Shown here one piece after another: positions 15,326 to 24,890 of a stretch of 64,000 nt of DNA. A model generated the notes under the pieces. That model searched no databases. It worked only from the letters and a program-made list of their open reading frames with translations, and was not told the DNA's origin. How positions within the stretch are numbered: the stretch's first letter is position 1; each line of letters begins with the position of its first letter. Source of the stretch: Puia dinghuensis (GTDB lineage: Bacteria > Bacteroidota > Bacteroidia > Chitinophagales > Chitinophagaceae); assembly GCF_014642875.1 (NCBI RefSeq), contig NZ_BMJC01000004.1, forward strand, positions 296,070 through 360,069. Reading direction: 5' to 3'. Made by a program: the position numbers and the translations under genes.

Positions 15326-17272
15326 ATGAGAAAAATACTCTTCCTTCTGCTAGCGAGTCTTGCCAGTCTCCCCATTTTCGCACAGAATTCCGAACCCGCC
15401 GCACCGGTGACGCTTATCCCGGCCCCCGTAAGCCAGACGCTTACCGGCGGTGTCTTCCAGCTCCCTAGCACCATCGTCATCGAAGCACAAGACGAGCATG
15501 ATCTTGCGCAGACCCTGCAGGACCTGAAAACCCGGCTGAGTGTCCCCACCGGATATTCCGTCACGGTGACCCAGCAGGCGAAACCAAACGCGACCATCCG
15601 GCTTGTCCTGAACAAAGCAGCCGAAGCATCGCTCGGAGCCGAAGGTTACTATCTGTCCGTCACGCCCCAGGCCGTTCTGATCCGGGCTAACCAGCCGGCA
15701 GGCCTTTTCTATGGGATCCAGACCTTGCTGCAGGTGCTTCCAAAAGAGATCGAGAGCAAACAGGCGGTAAACCGGCCTTCCTGGACTGCCCCCTGTATCA
15801 CGGTGACGGACTATCCACGCTTCGGCTGGCGGGGGCTGATGTTCGATGTCTCCCGTCATTTCTTTACCAAACAGGAAGTAAAAGATTTCATCGATGAGAT
15901 GGTGAAATACAAGTTCAACCTGCTCCACCTGCACCTCACCGATGACGAAGGCTGGCGGGTCGAGATCAAGAGCCTTCCCCGCCTCACCGAAGTAGGCGCC
16001 TGGAATGTAAAGCGGGTGGGAACGTTTGGCACCTTCCCCGACCCGGAGACCGATGAAAAGCGCGACTATGGCGGCTTTTACACCCAGGACGACATCCGCG
16101 ACATCGTGCAGTATGCAAAAGACCGGTTTGTCAATATCCTCCCCGAAGTGGATGTCCCCGGCCACAGCCTTGCCGCCATCGTCTCCTATCCTGACCTCTC
16201 CTGTACGGAGGGCGCCGACAAATACCATGTCCGATCGGGAGAAAAGATCATGAACTGGTATAAAGGCGGCTTCGATGCCCTCTATGACAATACGCTCTGC
16301 CCGGCCAATGAGAAGGTCTATCCCTTCCTCGACAAGGTGTTTACCGAGTTGGCGGCGCTTTTCCCATTCCCGTATATCCATGTCGGTGGCGACGAATGCG
16401 CCAAGAACTTCTGGGAGAAGAGCCCGGCTGTCAAGGCCCTGATGCAGAAAGAGCATCTGCAGACGATGGATCAGGTTCAAAGCTATTTTGAGAAGCGGGT
16501 CGAGAAGATAATAGAGTCAAAAGGGAAGAAAGTCATTGGTTGGGACGAGATACTAGAAGGCGGGCTTGCTCCCAATGCGGCTGTTATGAGCTGGCGAGGG
16601 GTAAAGGGCGGTATTGCAGCGGCAAAGATGGGTCACTCGGTGGTGATGAGTCCAACTACCTTCTTTTACCTGGATTATATGCAAGGAGATGCAGCCATCG
16701 AGCCCCCGGTATACGCTACACTCCGGCTAAAAACAACTTACTCTTATGAGCCGGTGCCCGACAGCGTGGACCCCAAATTCATTCTGGGTGGGCAGGCCAA
16801 TCTCTGGACCGAGCAAGTCTATAACACGCGGCATATGCAATATATGGTCTGGCCCCGTAGCATGGCCGTGGCGGAAGACCTCTGGACGCCAAAAGAGAAG
16901 AAGAACTGGGACGATTTTGCCGGCAGGGTAGAAGCTCAATTCGGACGGCTGGATGTAGAGCAGGTGAAATATGCTCCTTCGATGTTCGACGCCATCATCA
17001 CCGCCAAAAAGGATGTTTCCGTCTATGACTCGGTCACCGTCGACCTGGCAACCGAAGTCAATGGGCTGGACATCTATTACAGCTTTGACAATTCCAACCC
17101 GGATAACTTCTATCCGAAATATACCGGTACGCTCACCATCCCCAAGGATGCTTCCTGGTTGAAGGTGATCACTTACCGGAACGGCAAACCCATCGGCCGG
17201 CAGATCGATGTTTCTGTACTGGCCCTTCAACAGCGGGTCGGGGTGAGAGAACCGCCAAAGCCGGTAGATTAA
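15326..17272 (+). CDS. Exported beta-N-acetylhexosaminidase, glycoside hydrolase family 20
   Basis: A signal peptide (MRKILFLLLASLASLPIFAQ) precedes a GH20b-type N-terminal domain (residues about 25-150) and the catalytic TIM barrel starting near YPRFGWRGLMFDVSRHF. The catalytic pair is Asp356-Glu357 in HVGGDECAK; HLTDDEGWRVEI and the substrate-binding WGWDE-like GWDEILEGG and LWTEQVY also fit. A C-terminal domain (about 560-648) resembles the Fn3/chitobiase-like add-on found in Bacteroidota members. It removes terminal GlcNAc or GalNAc, probably in the periplasm, and could feed the NagA-type pathway encoded at 54.5 kb. Confidence 0.95.
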   Translation: MRKILFLLLASLASLPIFAQNSEPAAPVTLIPAPVSQTLTGGVFQLPSTIVIEAQDEHDLAQTLQDLKTRLSVPTGYSVTVTQQAKPNATIRLVLNKAAEASLGAEGYYLSVTPQAVLIRANQPAGLFYGIQTLLQVLPKEIESKQAVNRPSWTAPCITVTDYPRFGWRGLMFDVSRHFFTKQEVKDFIDEMVKYKFNLLHLHLTDDEGWRVEIKSLPRLTEVGAWNVKRVGTFGTFPDPETDEKRDYGGFYTQDDIRDIVQYAKDRFVNILPEVDVPGHSLAAIVSYPDLSCTEGADKYHVRSGEKIMNWYKGGFDALYDNTLCPANEKVYPFLDKVFTELAALFPFPYIHVGGDECAKNFWEKSPAVKALMQKEHLQTMDQVQSYFEKRVEKIIESKGKKVIGWDEILEGGLAPNAAVMSWRGVKGGIAAAKMGHSVVMSPTTFFYLDYMQGDAAIEPPVYATLRLKTTYSYEPVPDSVDPKFILGGQANLWTEQVYNTRHMQYMVWPRSMAVAEDLWTPKEKKNWDDFAGRVEAQFGRLDVEQVKYAPSMFDAIITAKKDVSVYDSVTVDLATEVNGLDIYYSFDNSNPDNFYPKYTGTLTIPKDASWLKVITYRNGKPIGRQIDVSVLALQQRVGVREPPKPVD

Positions 17273-17319
17273 ACATTTCGACTTCAGGAATCGGACCTCG
17301 TCCGGATCAAGCAGACGCC

Positions 17320-18030
17320 ATGAAAGATATCCTTGGCCAGGCCCTGACCGACTATTACCGGCAGGAGCTTGGTGGTAAGCTCTGGGTACATATGTCGAAC
17401 CATCGGTTCGAGGGCCGGCGGAAAGAGGAAATGCCGGTGGAGGTTTATTTCCGCAACATGAACACCATGCCCGAAGTGGAGTGGGTGGCGCTGCAACAAT
17501 GCCGGGGAAAGATCCTGGATATCGGGGCGGGAGCGGGCAGCCATGCACTTGCCTTGCAGCAGTTGGGTCAGGATGTGACGGCGCTGGACATCTCCCCGCT
17601 TTCTGCCACGCTTATGGATCAGCGCGGGATAAAAAAAGTGATCCGGCAGGATATTTTCTCCCTGCAGACAGGCGACTATGACACCCTCTTGTTGCTGATG
17701 AACGGTATCGGGCTCGCCGGCAATCTCGACGGGCTGCGTACTTTCTTTGCCGGCGCCCGCCGGCTGCTCCGCCCGGACGGTCAGCTGATCTTCGATTCTT
17801 CCGATATCGCCTACCTCTATTCCGACAGGCCGCCAAAAAGTGGGGACTATTATGGCGTCATCAATTTTCAGTATGAATACAAGCGTCAGCGATCAGATTG
17901 GTTCCAGTGGCTGTTCATCGACCGGATGACCCTGTCGGCGATAGCGGCAAAGGAAGGGTGGACGACCGAGATACTGTATGAAGACCGGCAGGATCAATAC
18001 CTGGCAAGGTGCCGGCCTGTGTCCTCATAA
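17320..18030 (+). CDS. Class I SAM-dependent methyltransferase
   Basis: Motif I is clear (ILDIGAGAGSHALALQQLG near residue 65-85), followed by an acidic strand end (VTALDIS) and a post-motif helix. LLLMNGIGLAGNLDGLRTFFAGARRLLRPDGQLIFDSSD is the motif II-III region of this group. Substrate is not evident. It follows the GH20 gene by 47 bases, but there is no sign of a shared role. A bidirectional terminator follows directly. Confidence 0.88.
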   Translation: MKDILGQALTDYYRQELGGKLWVHMSNHRFEGRRKEEMPVEVYFRNMNTMPEVEWVALQQCRGKILDIGAGAGSHALALQQLGQDVTALDISPLSATLMDQRGIKKVIRQDIFSLQTGDYDTLLLLMNGIGLAGNLDGLRTFFAGARRLLRPDGQLIFDSSDIAYLYSDRPPKSGDYYGVINFQYEYKRQRSDWFQWLFIDRMTLSAIAAKEGWTTEILYEDRQDQYLARCRPVSS

Positions 18031-18062
18031 AAAAATCCCGGAGTAACCAACCCCGGGATTTT
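18031..18062 (+). terminator. Bidirectional rho-independent terminator
   Basis: AAAATCCCGG and CCGGGATTTT form a perfect stem with A-run before and T-run after, so it can work on both strands. It separates the methyltransferase from the convergent lipoprotein gene. Confidence 0.88.
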
Positions 18063-18068
18063 AGGATT

Positions 18069-18347
18069 TTAGGAGGATATCGTGTGACCCCCACCGCCAA
18101 ACCCCGCCCGGCTCACCCCTGCGCGATGATGATGATGATAGGGCCTGAACCCGTACAACCATGTGTAGTAATCGGGTGAGAAGTCGGGCAGGAGCTGGGG
18201 ATAGTCGATAGGGCAGGAGTTGGTAGAATCCGGCGGGTCACTGGGATAATAATCGGGGAGATAGGACCCCTGCTGATAAATAGGCTTGTTGCAGGCAGCC
18301 AGCGCCGCCGTGATCAGGACAAGCTTTATGCAGCTGGTTTTTTTCAT
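18069..18347 (-). CDS. Small lipoprotein, unknown function
   Basis: The 92 residues begin with a lipoprotein signal (MKKTSCIKLVLITAALAAC), with the lipobox cysteine at residue 19. The mature part is rich in Pro, Tyr and Ser (YLPDYYPSDPPDS) with a run of four His (YHHHHRAG) and a Gly-rich tail. It is not recognised. The composition suggests a disordered envelope protein, perhaps metal-binding through the His run. Confidence 0.6.
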   Translation of the reverse strand: MKKTSCIKLVLITAALAACNKPIYQQGSYLPDYYPSDPPDSTNSCPIDYPQLLPDFSPDYYTWLYGFRPYHHHHRAGVSRAGFGGGGHTISS

Positions 18348-18586
18348 AACGGTTTAGCTGACTTAAAAATACTTCACGATCGCGCGATCTCCCGTTATCC
18401 GCTAGTTATAGGCTGGTTATTCAAACGTTATTAACTATTGATGTGCGGGAGCGGATATTGTGCCGGGCCCGGTGAAGTTTTCCACGGTGGAGGTGAAAAT
18501 TATCCCCCGCTGCGTTTTTTTTATCCCCACCAAGCTCTCACCGTCACCATCATATCCCGTGAATCGATAATTTGAGGGCTTTAACG

Positions 18587-20053
18587 ATGGCAGCAGCAGA
18601 ACTATCCTATTTACTCGAAACCTCCCCGTCCGTACAGATCATCCGGATGCGCAACGCACACTGGGTGATCCCTTTCCTTTTCAGAGCCTTCAAAACGGAG
18701 AATATCCTTTCCCTGCCCGAACAGTCCCTGATCAGCGCCCTTGCCGAAGAGTTGCGCAACCATTCCGAGGACATCGAAGACCTGGAAGAAGCCCGCATCG
18801 AATTTGGGGAAGACGAAGAGAGCCGCGCGCGCAAATACCTGCTCAACTGGGTACAACGCCGGGTGTTGCAGGACTTCCCCGACTCGGACGCCGTCACGCA
18901 ATACCAGCTCAGCGCCCATACGGAGAAGCTTTTTCAATGGCTGCAAAGCCTGGAGAAGCGGCAATTCGTCGGTACGGAAAGTCGCTTCCGTTTTCTCTTC
19001 CAGACGCTGCGGGAAATGGTGGAATATACCGAAGACGATGCCGCCCGGCGGCTGGAAGAATTGAAGAACCGCAAGGCAGAGATCGACAAGGAGATCAAAA
19101 AGATCGAGATGGGCTACAAGCCCGAGGTTTATACCAATGCGCAACTGCGCGAACGGCTGGAATGGTTCACCCGCCTCAGCCATGAGCTGCTGAGTGATTT
19201 CCGGGAGGTGGAAGACAATTTCAAAACCATTCACCGCCATATCGTCGAGCAACATACCCGGGCGGAGATCAACAAGGGCGCCATTGTCGGCTATGCCTTC
19301 GAAGCCTATGATTCGCTGCGCAGGAGCGACCAGGGTAAAAGTTTTTACGCTTTCTGGGATTTCCTTGTCTCGCGGGCAGGACAGGAAGAGTGGCGGGAGC
19401 TTACCGATCAGCTGCTGCAAATGCTGCAGGAAAGGGCTATCGATAGCGACGGGGAGTTTGTGCAGAACATCAAATCCCTTCTTCTGCAACAAGGACGCAA
19501 TGTATATGAGTCCAACGACAGGATGGCGGAAAAGCTGAGCCGCATCATCACGGAAAAAGAGATCGCCCGGCACCGGCGATTGCGCCACCAGATCGGTCAG
19601 ATCAAAGAGCTGGTCTTTACATTCATGGATGATGAGACCCCGTCTTGTGGTATCCGGCTGAACACACCGTCGCCCGTCCGCATGAATATGGAACGCCGTC
19701 TCAACCTGGTGGAAAGACAAGCCGCCGGCGTCGTAAAACAACCGGCCAATGCCCGCGAAAAGGTAGAAGATTTCGAACGCTTTGGCCGGCTGCTCAGCAC
19801 AACTCATGTCGACAGGAAGAAACTTTGGCAGAAGGTGGAAACCGTTTTGCAGCAAAAAACAACAGCCACGCTGGGGGAGATAGTCGGCGCCACCGGCCTG
19901 GAACATGGCGTCGCCGAAGTCGTCAGTTATTTTGGTTTTCTCCGGGAAAAAGCGGCAAGGGTACAGTCGATGCAGGAGATAACCGAGCTGATCCCGCTGG
20001 ACGAAGGAAAAACCCAATTCATCGAAGTACCCTATCTACTTTTCAGCAAATGA
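18587..20053 (+). CDS. jetA: JetA/MksF-like subunit (DUF3375) of a Wadjet-type SMC system
   Basis: The protein is largely helical and of the DUF3375 type: it opens SYLLETSPSVQIIRMRNAHWVIPFLFRAF and has a middle coiled region (RRLEELKNRKAEIDKEIKKIEMGY) and a winged-helix-like end. This family is the kleisin-like subunit JetA of Wadjet and is related to MksF. I start at ATG 18587 (MAAAELSYLLE); a TTG at 18572 in frame is the alternative. The stop overlaps the jetB start (ATGA), so jetA, jetB and jetC form one operon. Wadjet recognises and cleaves circular plasmids, but cleavage needs JetD, which is not next to these genes. Confidence 0.88.
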   Translation: MAAAELSYLLETSPSVQIIRMRNAHWVIPFLFRAFKTENILSLPEQSLISALAEELRNHSEDIEDLEEARIEFGEDEESRARKYLLNWVQRRVLQDFPDSDAVTQYQLSAHTEKLFQWLQSLEKRQFVGTESRFRFLFQTLREMVEYTEDDAARRLEELKNRKAEIDKEIKKIEMGYKPEVYTNAQLRERLEWFTRLSHELLSDFREVEDNFKTIHRHIVEQHTRAEINKGAIVGYAFEAYDSLRRSDQGKSFYAFWDFLVSRAGQEEWRELTDQLLQMLQERAIDSDGEFVQNIKSLLLQQGRNVYESNDRMAEKLSRIITEKEIARHRRLRHQIGQIKELVFTFMDDETPSCGIRLNTPSPVRMNMERRLNLVERQAAGVVKQPANAREKVEDFERFGRLLSTTHVDRKKLWQKVETVLQQKTTATLGEIVGATGLEHGVAEVVSYFGFLREKAARVQSMQEITELIPLDEGKTQFIEVPYLLFSK

Positions 20054-20640
20054 ACACAGACAAGCAAAATATTTTACCGTTTACCCCGGTATTCATCAAG
20101 CTCCTGAAAGGACCCGTAGAATACCTGGAAAAAAATTCATGGGAACAGCTGCTCCAATACCAGGGCGAACTGACCCGATTTCTCCAGCAGCTGGGGCTGA
20201 TCCTCGTACTGGAGAAAGAAGACGGCTATGCCTACCTGGAGCAGGCCCGGCTCGATGAAGATGAAAATACCGTGGGCTGGGTGCGCCGGATACAGCTGGG
20301 GTATGAAGAGAGTGTATTGCTCGTACTGCTACGGGATATGATGGCAGAATTCGAGGTAGGGGAGGCGGGAAGCCGCGAGCTGATCAAGAAGCGCAGGGAG
20401 ATAAAGGAATATGCGGAGCTGTTCTTCCGGGAGAATGCCAGCCGGGTGAAATTTATTCGAGACCTGGACAGGTTGATCGACCGGGTGGAAGAGCTCGATT
20501 TCCTGGAGAAAGTAGAGCACAACGAGCTGATCGACGAACAGAAGTTCAGGGTCAAAAAGATCATCAAGGCCCGGGTAGACAACGAGATATTAGAAAACTT
20601 TAAACAACAACTATCCGAGCATGCAGTTGGGCGTATTTAG
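20050..20640 (+). CDS. jetB: JetB/MksE-like subunit (DUF4194)
   Basis: The 196-residue protein starts at the ATG overlapping the jetA stop. It shows the DUF4194 pattern: FTPVFIKLLKGPVEYLEKNSWEQLLQYQGEL at the start, EDGYAYLEQ, SVLLVLLRDMMAEFE and a helical C-terminus. In Wadjet/Mks complexes this winged-helix subunit bridges the kleisin and the SMC heads. It overlaps jetC by 20 bases. Confidence 0.87.
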   Translation: MNTDKQNILPFTPVFIKLLKGPVEYLEKNSWEQLLQYQGELTRFLQQLGLILVLEKEDGYAYLEQARLDEDENTVGWVRRIQLGYEESVLLVLLRDMMAEFEVGEAGSRELIKKRREIKEYAELFFRENASRVKFIRDLDRLIDRVEELDFLEKVEHNELIDEQKFRVKKIIKARVDNEILENFKQQLSEHAVGRI

Positions 20641-23600
20641 TACCGATGAAAACAAATCCGGCTTTCGGTTGCAGTACATGGAGCTTTTCAACTGGGGCAC
20701 CTTCGACGAACATGTCTGGAAGATCACGCCCGGGGGAGAGACCTCGCTGCTTACAGGAGCCAATGGCAGCGGAAAAACGACTTTTGTCGACGCCCTGCTG
20801 ACCCTGATCGTCCCCGAAAAGAAACACCGGTTTTATAATCAATCCTCCGGTAGCGAGAAAAAAGGCGACAGAACGGAGGAATCCTATGTATTGGGTGGAT
20901 ATGGCAGCGTGCACAGCGACAACGGCCTTTCCAGCAAGACCCTCTACCTCCGGGATAATAAGGAGCAGGCTTACAGTATCCTGCTGGCCCATTTCTCCAA
21001 TGAGACCGAACAATCCGTCACCCTCTTCCAGGTGCGCTGGTTCAGCGGGCATGACATGCGCCGGGTGTTCGCCATCGCCCACAAACCCCTGCACATTGAA
21101 GATGACTTCAGACCTTTTGACCTTGGAGGCGCCTGGCGGCGGCGCATCGATCAGCAATACAATAAAGGCAGCCGCAAACAGGTAGAGTGGTTCGATGCTG
21201 CCAATCGCTATGCACAGCGAATGGTGGAAGTGCTGGGTATGCAGAGCATGCAGGCGTTGAGTCTCTTCAATCAGACCATGGGTATCAAGGTTCTTGGCGA
21301 TCTCAACGAATTCATTCGCAGCAATATGCTGGAGCCTCGCAACATGGAGCAGGAGTTTCAGGAGCTGAAGAAGCACCTTTCGACCCTGCTCGATGCTCAG
21401 CGCAATATCGAAAAAGCAGAAGAACAGGTGCGGCTGCTTCAGCCGCTGAAAAAGCATTTCCTTGCCTATAAGGAGCAATCCGATCTCGGTGCTGCGGCCC
21501 GGCAGGAGCTGGACACGGCCCGCATCTGGAAGAACTACACCAAATATCACCTGCTGGACGAACATATCCGCAACCTGGAAAAAGAGGCCGTTTCCCTGCG
21601 GCGCGGGTCGGAAGAAGCGAAACAAAAGATCACGGCCCTGATGGAAGAAGAGCGGCAGACGCTAAATCAGCTGGAGCAGAACAAGGCCGGCCAGCGGCTA
21701 CAGCAATTGCAAAAAGAAAAAGAAGCCCTCGAACAACAGGCAAAAGAGGCCGAAGCCGCGTTGAAGAAAGTTGCAGACTGGTGCACCCAGCTACACCTGG
21801 ACACTGAAGTGGCCGACGAGGCGGCTTACCAGCGGATAAAAAAGGAAGCCGAGCGCACCGATAAGAAACTGGCAACGGAGATCCGCAACAACAACGAAGA
21901 CCTTTATGAAGCCCAGGACCGGCAAAAGCGGGCAACAGAGGAAAAGGTGAAGATCGAAGGCGAATTGAATGCCCTGCTGCAAAGCCGGAACAATATCCCC
22001 GCCCACCTCGTCGCCCTGCGGCAGAGTCTCTGCACCGAACTCAAGATCGCGGAGCAGGACCTTCCCTTTGCCGGAGAACTGATCCAGATGCGGGCTGAGG
22101 AAATGGATTGGCAGCCTGCTTTGGAAAAACTGCTAAACCCCCTCGCCCTGCGCCTGCTCGTCCCCGATAAGCATTACCGGAAGGTGAACCGTTATGTCAA
22201 CAGCACGAAACTCGGCGTGAGGCTCGTCTACAATCTGGTAAAAGATGTAGCGCTGCAACAACATGCCGATGACGGAACGGTCTGGCATAAATTGGAGTTC
22301 CATCCCGATCACCCGCTCAGCGCCTGGGTGAGCCAGCAGGTGATTCAGCAATATCCTTTTAGCTGTGTCGACAACGAGAAGGCGCTCGAACGGTTTGACC
22401 GCGCTATCACCATCCAGGGATTGGTCAAGAACAAAGACCGGCATGAGAAAGACGACCGGCCGGGGCGCAACGACGCCAGCCGTTATGTCATGGGCTGGAA
22501 CAACGAGAAGAAAAGAGGGGCGCTGCAGCACCGGCGCTCACAGCTGCTCTCCGGGGTTGAACAGGCGGAAGAGGCGCTGCAACGGGCTACCCACCGTGGC
22601 AGCCGGCTGCAGAATCAGGTATTTGCCATAAAAAATCTGCGCGAACACCCCAGTTTCGCTTCGATAAACGTCCCGGCCATCCGCCAGGCCATCCATCATA
22701 TCGAGGAACAGACGGGTAAGCTAAAGAAGGGAAGCGATCAACTGAAGGAGGTGACGCAACAGCTCGAAGGCATCCGGCAACAGATCGAAATCGGGCAAAA
22801 GGACAGAGACCAGCTGGTTCAAAATGCTTCCCTATACGAACATGAGCTACAGCTGCGGGAAAAAGAAAGGGTAGGGCTTTCCGACTTTGTCCAGCACCTT
22901 ACGGAAGGCGATAAAGATCTGCTGCTGCAATTCCAACAAAAACACAGCGCCCTGCTGGCAGAGAATCCGCTATCCCCCGACAATATCGACGATTGGTACC
23001 AGCAGCTGATGGCGACGGCGGAACAAACGGCCCGGCAATATGAGGAGTCCGCGGCTAAGGACGGGCGCGATCTGGATAGGGCTATCCATAAGATAAAGAA
23101 TCCGCCGCTGGAAGTGCTGCAGCGGTTTACCGACTGGGCAGCCGATACACATGCGTTGCCCACGGAAAGAGAGCATAGCGGGGAATACCTGGAATGGCTG
23201 GATAAGCTGGAGACGGAGAACCTGCCTCGCTTTAAAAAAGATTTCGAACGGCTGCTCCACGATACCGCCGTCATCAAGATGGGGGTTCTCAACGAAGAGC
23301 TGGAAAGCTGGGAAAGAAAGATCAGGAACAGCATCACCACGCTAAACCAATCCTTAAGCGGGATCAATTTCAACCGCCTTCCGGATACGTATATCCAGCT
23401 CGGCATCCGGCCGGTGCCGGATACGGTGATAAAGGAGTTCAGGAACAGGCTGCTCAATGCCCTTCCCCAGGCGGCGGACTGGCAACAGAACAGCTTTGAG
23501 GAAAAGGCGCTGCATTTCAAGCAGAATGTCCAGGCCTTTATCGACACCCTGGATGAAAGCGAATCCTACCGCAACAGGGTACTGGATGTCCGCAACTGGT

Positions 23601-24025
23601 TCGAATTCTGGGCCGACGAGCGGTTCCGCGAGACGCAGGAGTTAAAAAAGACGTATCGCCAGATGGGTCAGCTGTCCGGCGGGGAAAAAGCGCAGCTTAC
23701 GTATACGATATTGTGTAGCGCCATCGCCTACCAATTCGGCATCACCCGGGAGGGCCGCAATTCCCGAAGCCTGCGCTTCATCGCTGTGGATGAGAGCTTT
23801 AGCAACCAGGACGAGGAAAAAGCCACCTATCTGATGGAGTTGTGCAAACAGCTGCATCTCCAGCTGCTGGTGGTGACTCCGAGCGATAAGATACAGATCG
23901 TCGAGAACTTCATCGCCCATGTCCACCTTGTTCAGCGGGTAAACAACAGGCATAGTATTCTTTTCAATATGACCAGGAAGGAGCTGAAGCAGCAAAAGGC
24001 CATGATTGTTAGTGAAAACTCCTAA
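20621..24025 (+). CDS. jetC: JetC/MksB-like SMC-type ATPase
   Basis: At 1134 residues this is a full-length SbcC/MukB-like SMC. Walker A is GANGSGKTT near residue 46, the ABC signature is LSGGEKAQL near 1018 and Walker B is LRFIAVDES near 1053. The long middle is heptad-rich coiled coil (for example residues 260-420 and 640-760) broken by a hinge-like globular part near 470-600. The complex should load on and extrude DNA. The gene after it is an unrelated outer-membrane-type protein, not a jetD (DUF3322/DUF2220 TOPRIM-like) nuclease. The set could therefore be a defence system missing its effector or a chromosome-organising MksBEF-like complex. Confidence 0.93.
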   Translation: MQLGVFSTDENKSGFRLQYMELFNWGTFDEHVWKITPGGETSLLTGANGSGKTTFVDALLTLIVPEKKHRFYNQSSGSEKKGDRTEESYVLGGYGSVHSDNGLSSKTLYLRDNKEQAYSILLAHFSNETEQSVTLFQVRWFSGHDMRRVFAIAHKPLHIEDDFRPFDLGGAWRRRIDQQYNKGSRKQVEWFDAANRYAQRMVEVLGMQSMQALSLFNQTMGIKVLGDLNEFIRSNMLEPRNMEQEFQELKKHLSTLLDAQRNIEKAEEQVRLLQPLKKHFLAYKEQSDLGAAARQELDTARIWKNYTKYHLLDEHIRNLEKEAVSLRRGSEEAKQKITALMEEERQTLNQLEQNKAGQRLQQLQKEKEALEQQAKEAEAALKKVADWCTQLHLDTEVADEAAYQRIKKEAERTDKKLATEIRNNNEDLYEAQDRQKRATEEKVKIEGELNALLQSRNNIPAHLVALRQSLCTELKIAEQDLPFAGELIQMRAEEMDWQPALEKLLNPLALRLLVPDKHYRKVNRYVNSTKLGVRLVYNLVKDVALQQHADDGTVWHKLEFHPDHPLSAWVSQQVIQQYPFSCVDNEKALERFDRAITIQGLVKNKDRHEKDDRPGRNDASRYVMGWNNEKKRGALQHRRSQLLSGVEQAEEALQRATHRGSRLQNQVFAIKNLREHPSFASINVPAIRQAIHHIEEQTGKLKKGSDQLKEVTQQLEGIRQQIEIGQKDRDQLVQNASLYEHELQLREKERVGLSDFVQHLTEGDKDLLLQFQQKHSALLAENPLSPDNIDDWYQQLMATAEQTARQYEESAAKDGRDLDRAIHKIKNPPLEVLQRFTDWAADTHALPTEREHSGEYLEWLDKLETENLPRFKKDFERLLHDTAVIKMGVLNEELESWERKIRNSITTLNQSLSGINFNRLPDTYIQLGIRPVPDTVIKEFRNRLLNALPQAADWQQNSFEEKALHFKQNVQAFIDTLDESESYRNRVLDVRNWFEFWADERFRETQELKKTYRQMGQLSGGEKAQLTYTILCSAIAYQFGITREGRNSRSLRFIAVDESFSNQDEEKATYLMELCKQLHLQLLVVTPSDKIQIVENFIAHVHLVQRVNNRHSILFNMTRKELKQQKAMIVSENS

Positions 24026-24110
24026 TACCAGCGGTATTTGCATGGCTCGGCCAATGAGGGTTTTTTGTTAATTGCTATGTACTGCCCCTGATTTTGTCTA
24101 CTTTTATTGC

Positions 24111-24821
24111 ATGAAGGTTCGCGGGTTTCTGGTCCTGGCACTGTTGATTCTTTACGGGTCTGCTTTCTCACAAACCCAAAAGGATACCAGTTTTTCGTTG
24201 CTTTTCAACACGGGCATGAGTTTTACCCACGCCAGAGATGCTCATATCAATCGCTGGCTGGAAAAATACGGCTACCCACGCATCCCCGACATCCCTTCCA
24301 GCTACAATTTCGAGATCGCCGCGATGCCTGCTGCTTCCCGCATGTTGTACGGCGTCCGGCTGTCGACGATCAATTCCGTCAATAACCTCAGCTCCTTCAA
24401 CTTCCTGGCCGGGGCATATTACGCCGTGGTGAAGAATCGCTCTTTCCTGGTGTTTGCCGGCAGTAGCGTGGGAATGCATCGGGACATTATCATGCTCAAC
24501 GGTCAGTTACCCGCTGAATACCAGCAGCTGGCCAATCAATACCATTATACTCTTGCACTCCGCAGGACGGGGCTTTGCATTCAACCCGGCGCCAGGATCT
24601 ACTGGTATCCCATCCGGGTAAGCAACCTGCAGATCGGGGTTACGAGCACGCTGGGGTATGAGATGGATTTTAACTCCCACTGGAGACTAGGCTACTACAG
24701 TAACAATCACGGCAAATACGGCCATTTCACAGAGCTGAGAAAACCCACCGATCAGCAGAAGGTGAGCGAACACGGCTTTATTTACAGTGCCGGTCTCAGC
24801 TTCCGGTTTAACCTGCATTAA
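24111..24821 (+). CDS. Exported beta-rich protein, probably outer membrane
   Basis: I start at ATG 24111 because it begins a signal peptide (MKVRGFLVLALLILYGSAFSQ); the frame is open further up without a better start. The mature part alternates short strands with aromatic ends (YGVRLSTINSV, FNFLAGAYYAVVKNRSFLVFAGSSVGMHRD) and ends SAGLSFRFNLH, with a terminal pattern typical of outer-membrane beta-barrels. No family is recognised. It follows jetC but has its own leader of 85 bases, so membership of that operon is unlikely. Confidence 0.65.
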   Translation: MKVRGFLVLALLILYGSAFSQTQKDTSFSLLFNTGMSFTHARDAHINRWLEKYGYPRIPDIPSSYNFEIAAMPAASRMLYGVRLSTINSVNNLSSFNFLAGAYYAVVKNRSFLVFAGSSVGMHRDIIMLNGQLPAEYQQLANQYHYTLALRRTGLCIQPGARIYWYPIRVSNLQIGVTSTLGYEMDFNSHWRLGYYSNNHGKYGHFTELRKPTDQQKVSEHGFIYSAGLSFRFNLH

Positions 24822-24890
24822 TTCCCCGGCCTTCCGACAGCCATCCATTATTTCGCGGTAGTTATTGGACCTGCCGATTTGCTCGTGGCC

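Noticed and set aside
18611-20017. 468-codon open frame antisense to jetA
   Set aside because: Sense strand shows DUF3375 features and operon overlap; antisense is a shadow.
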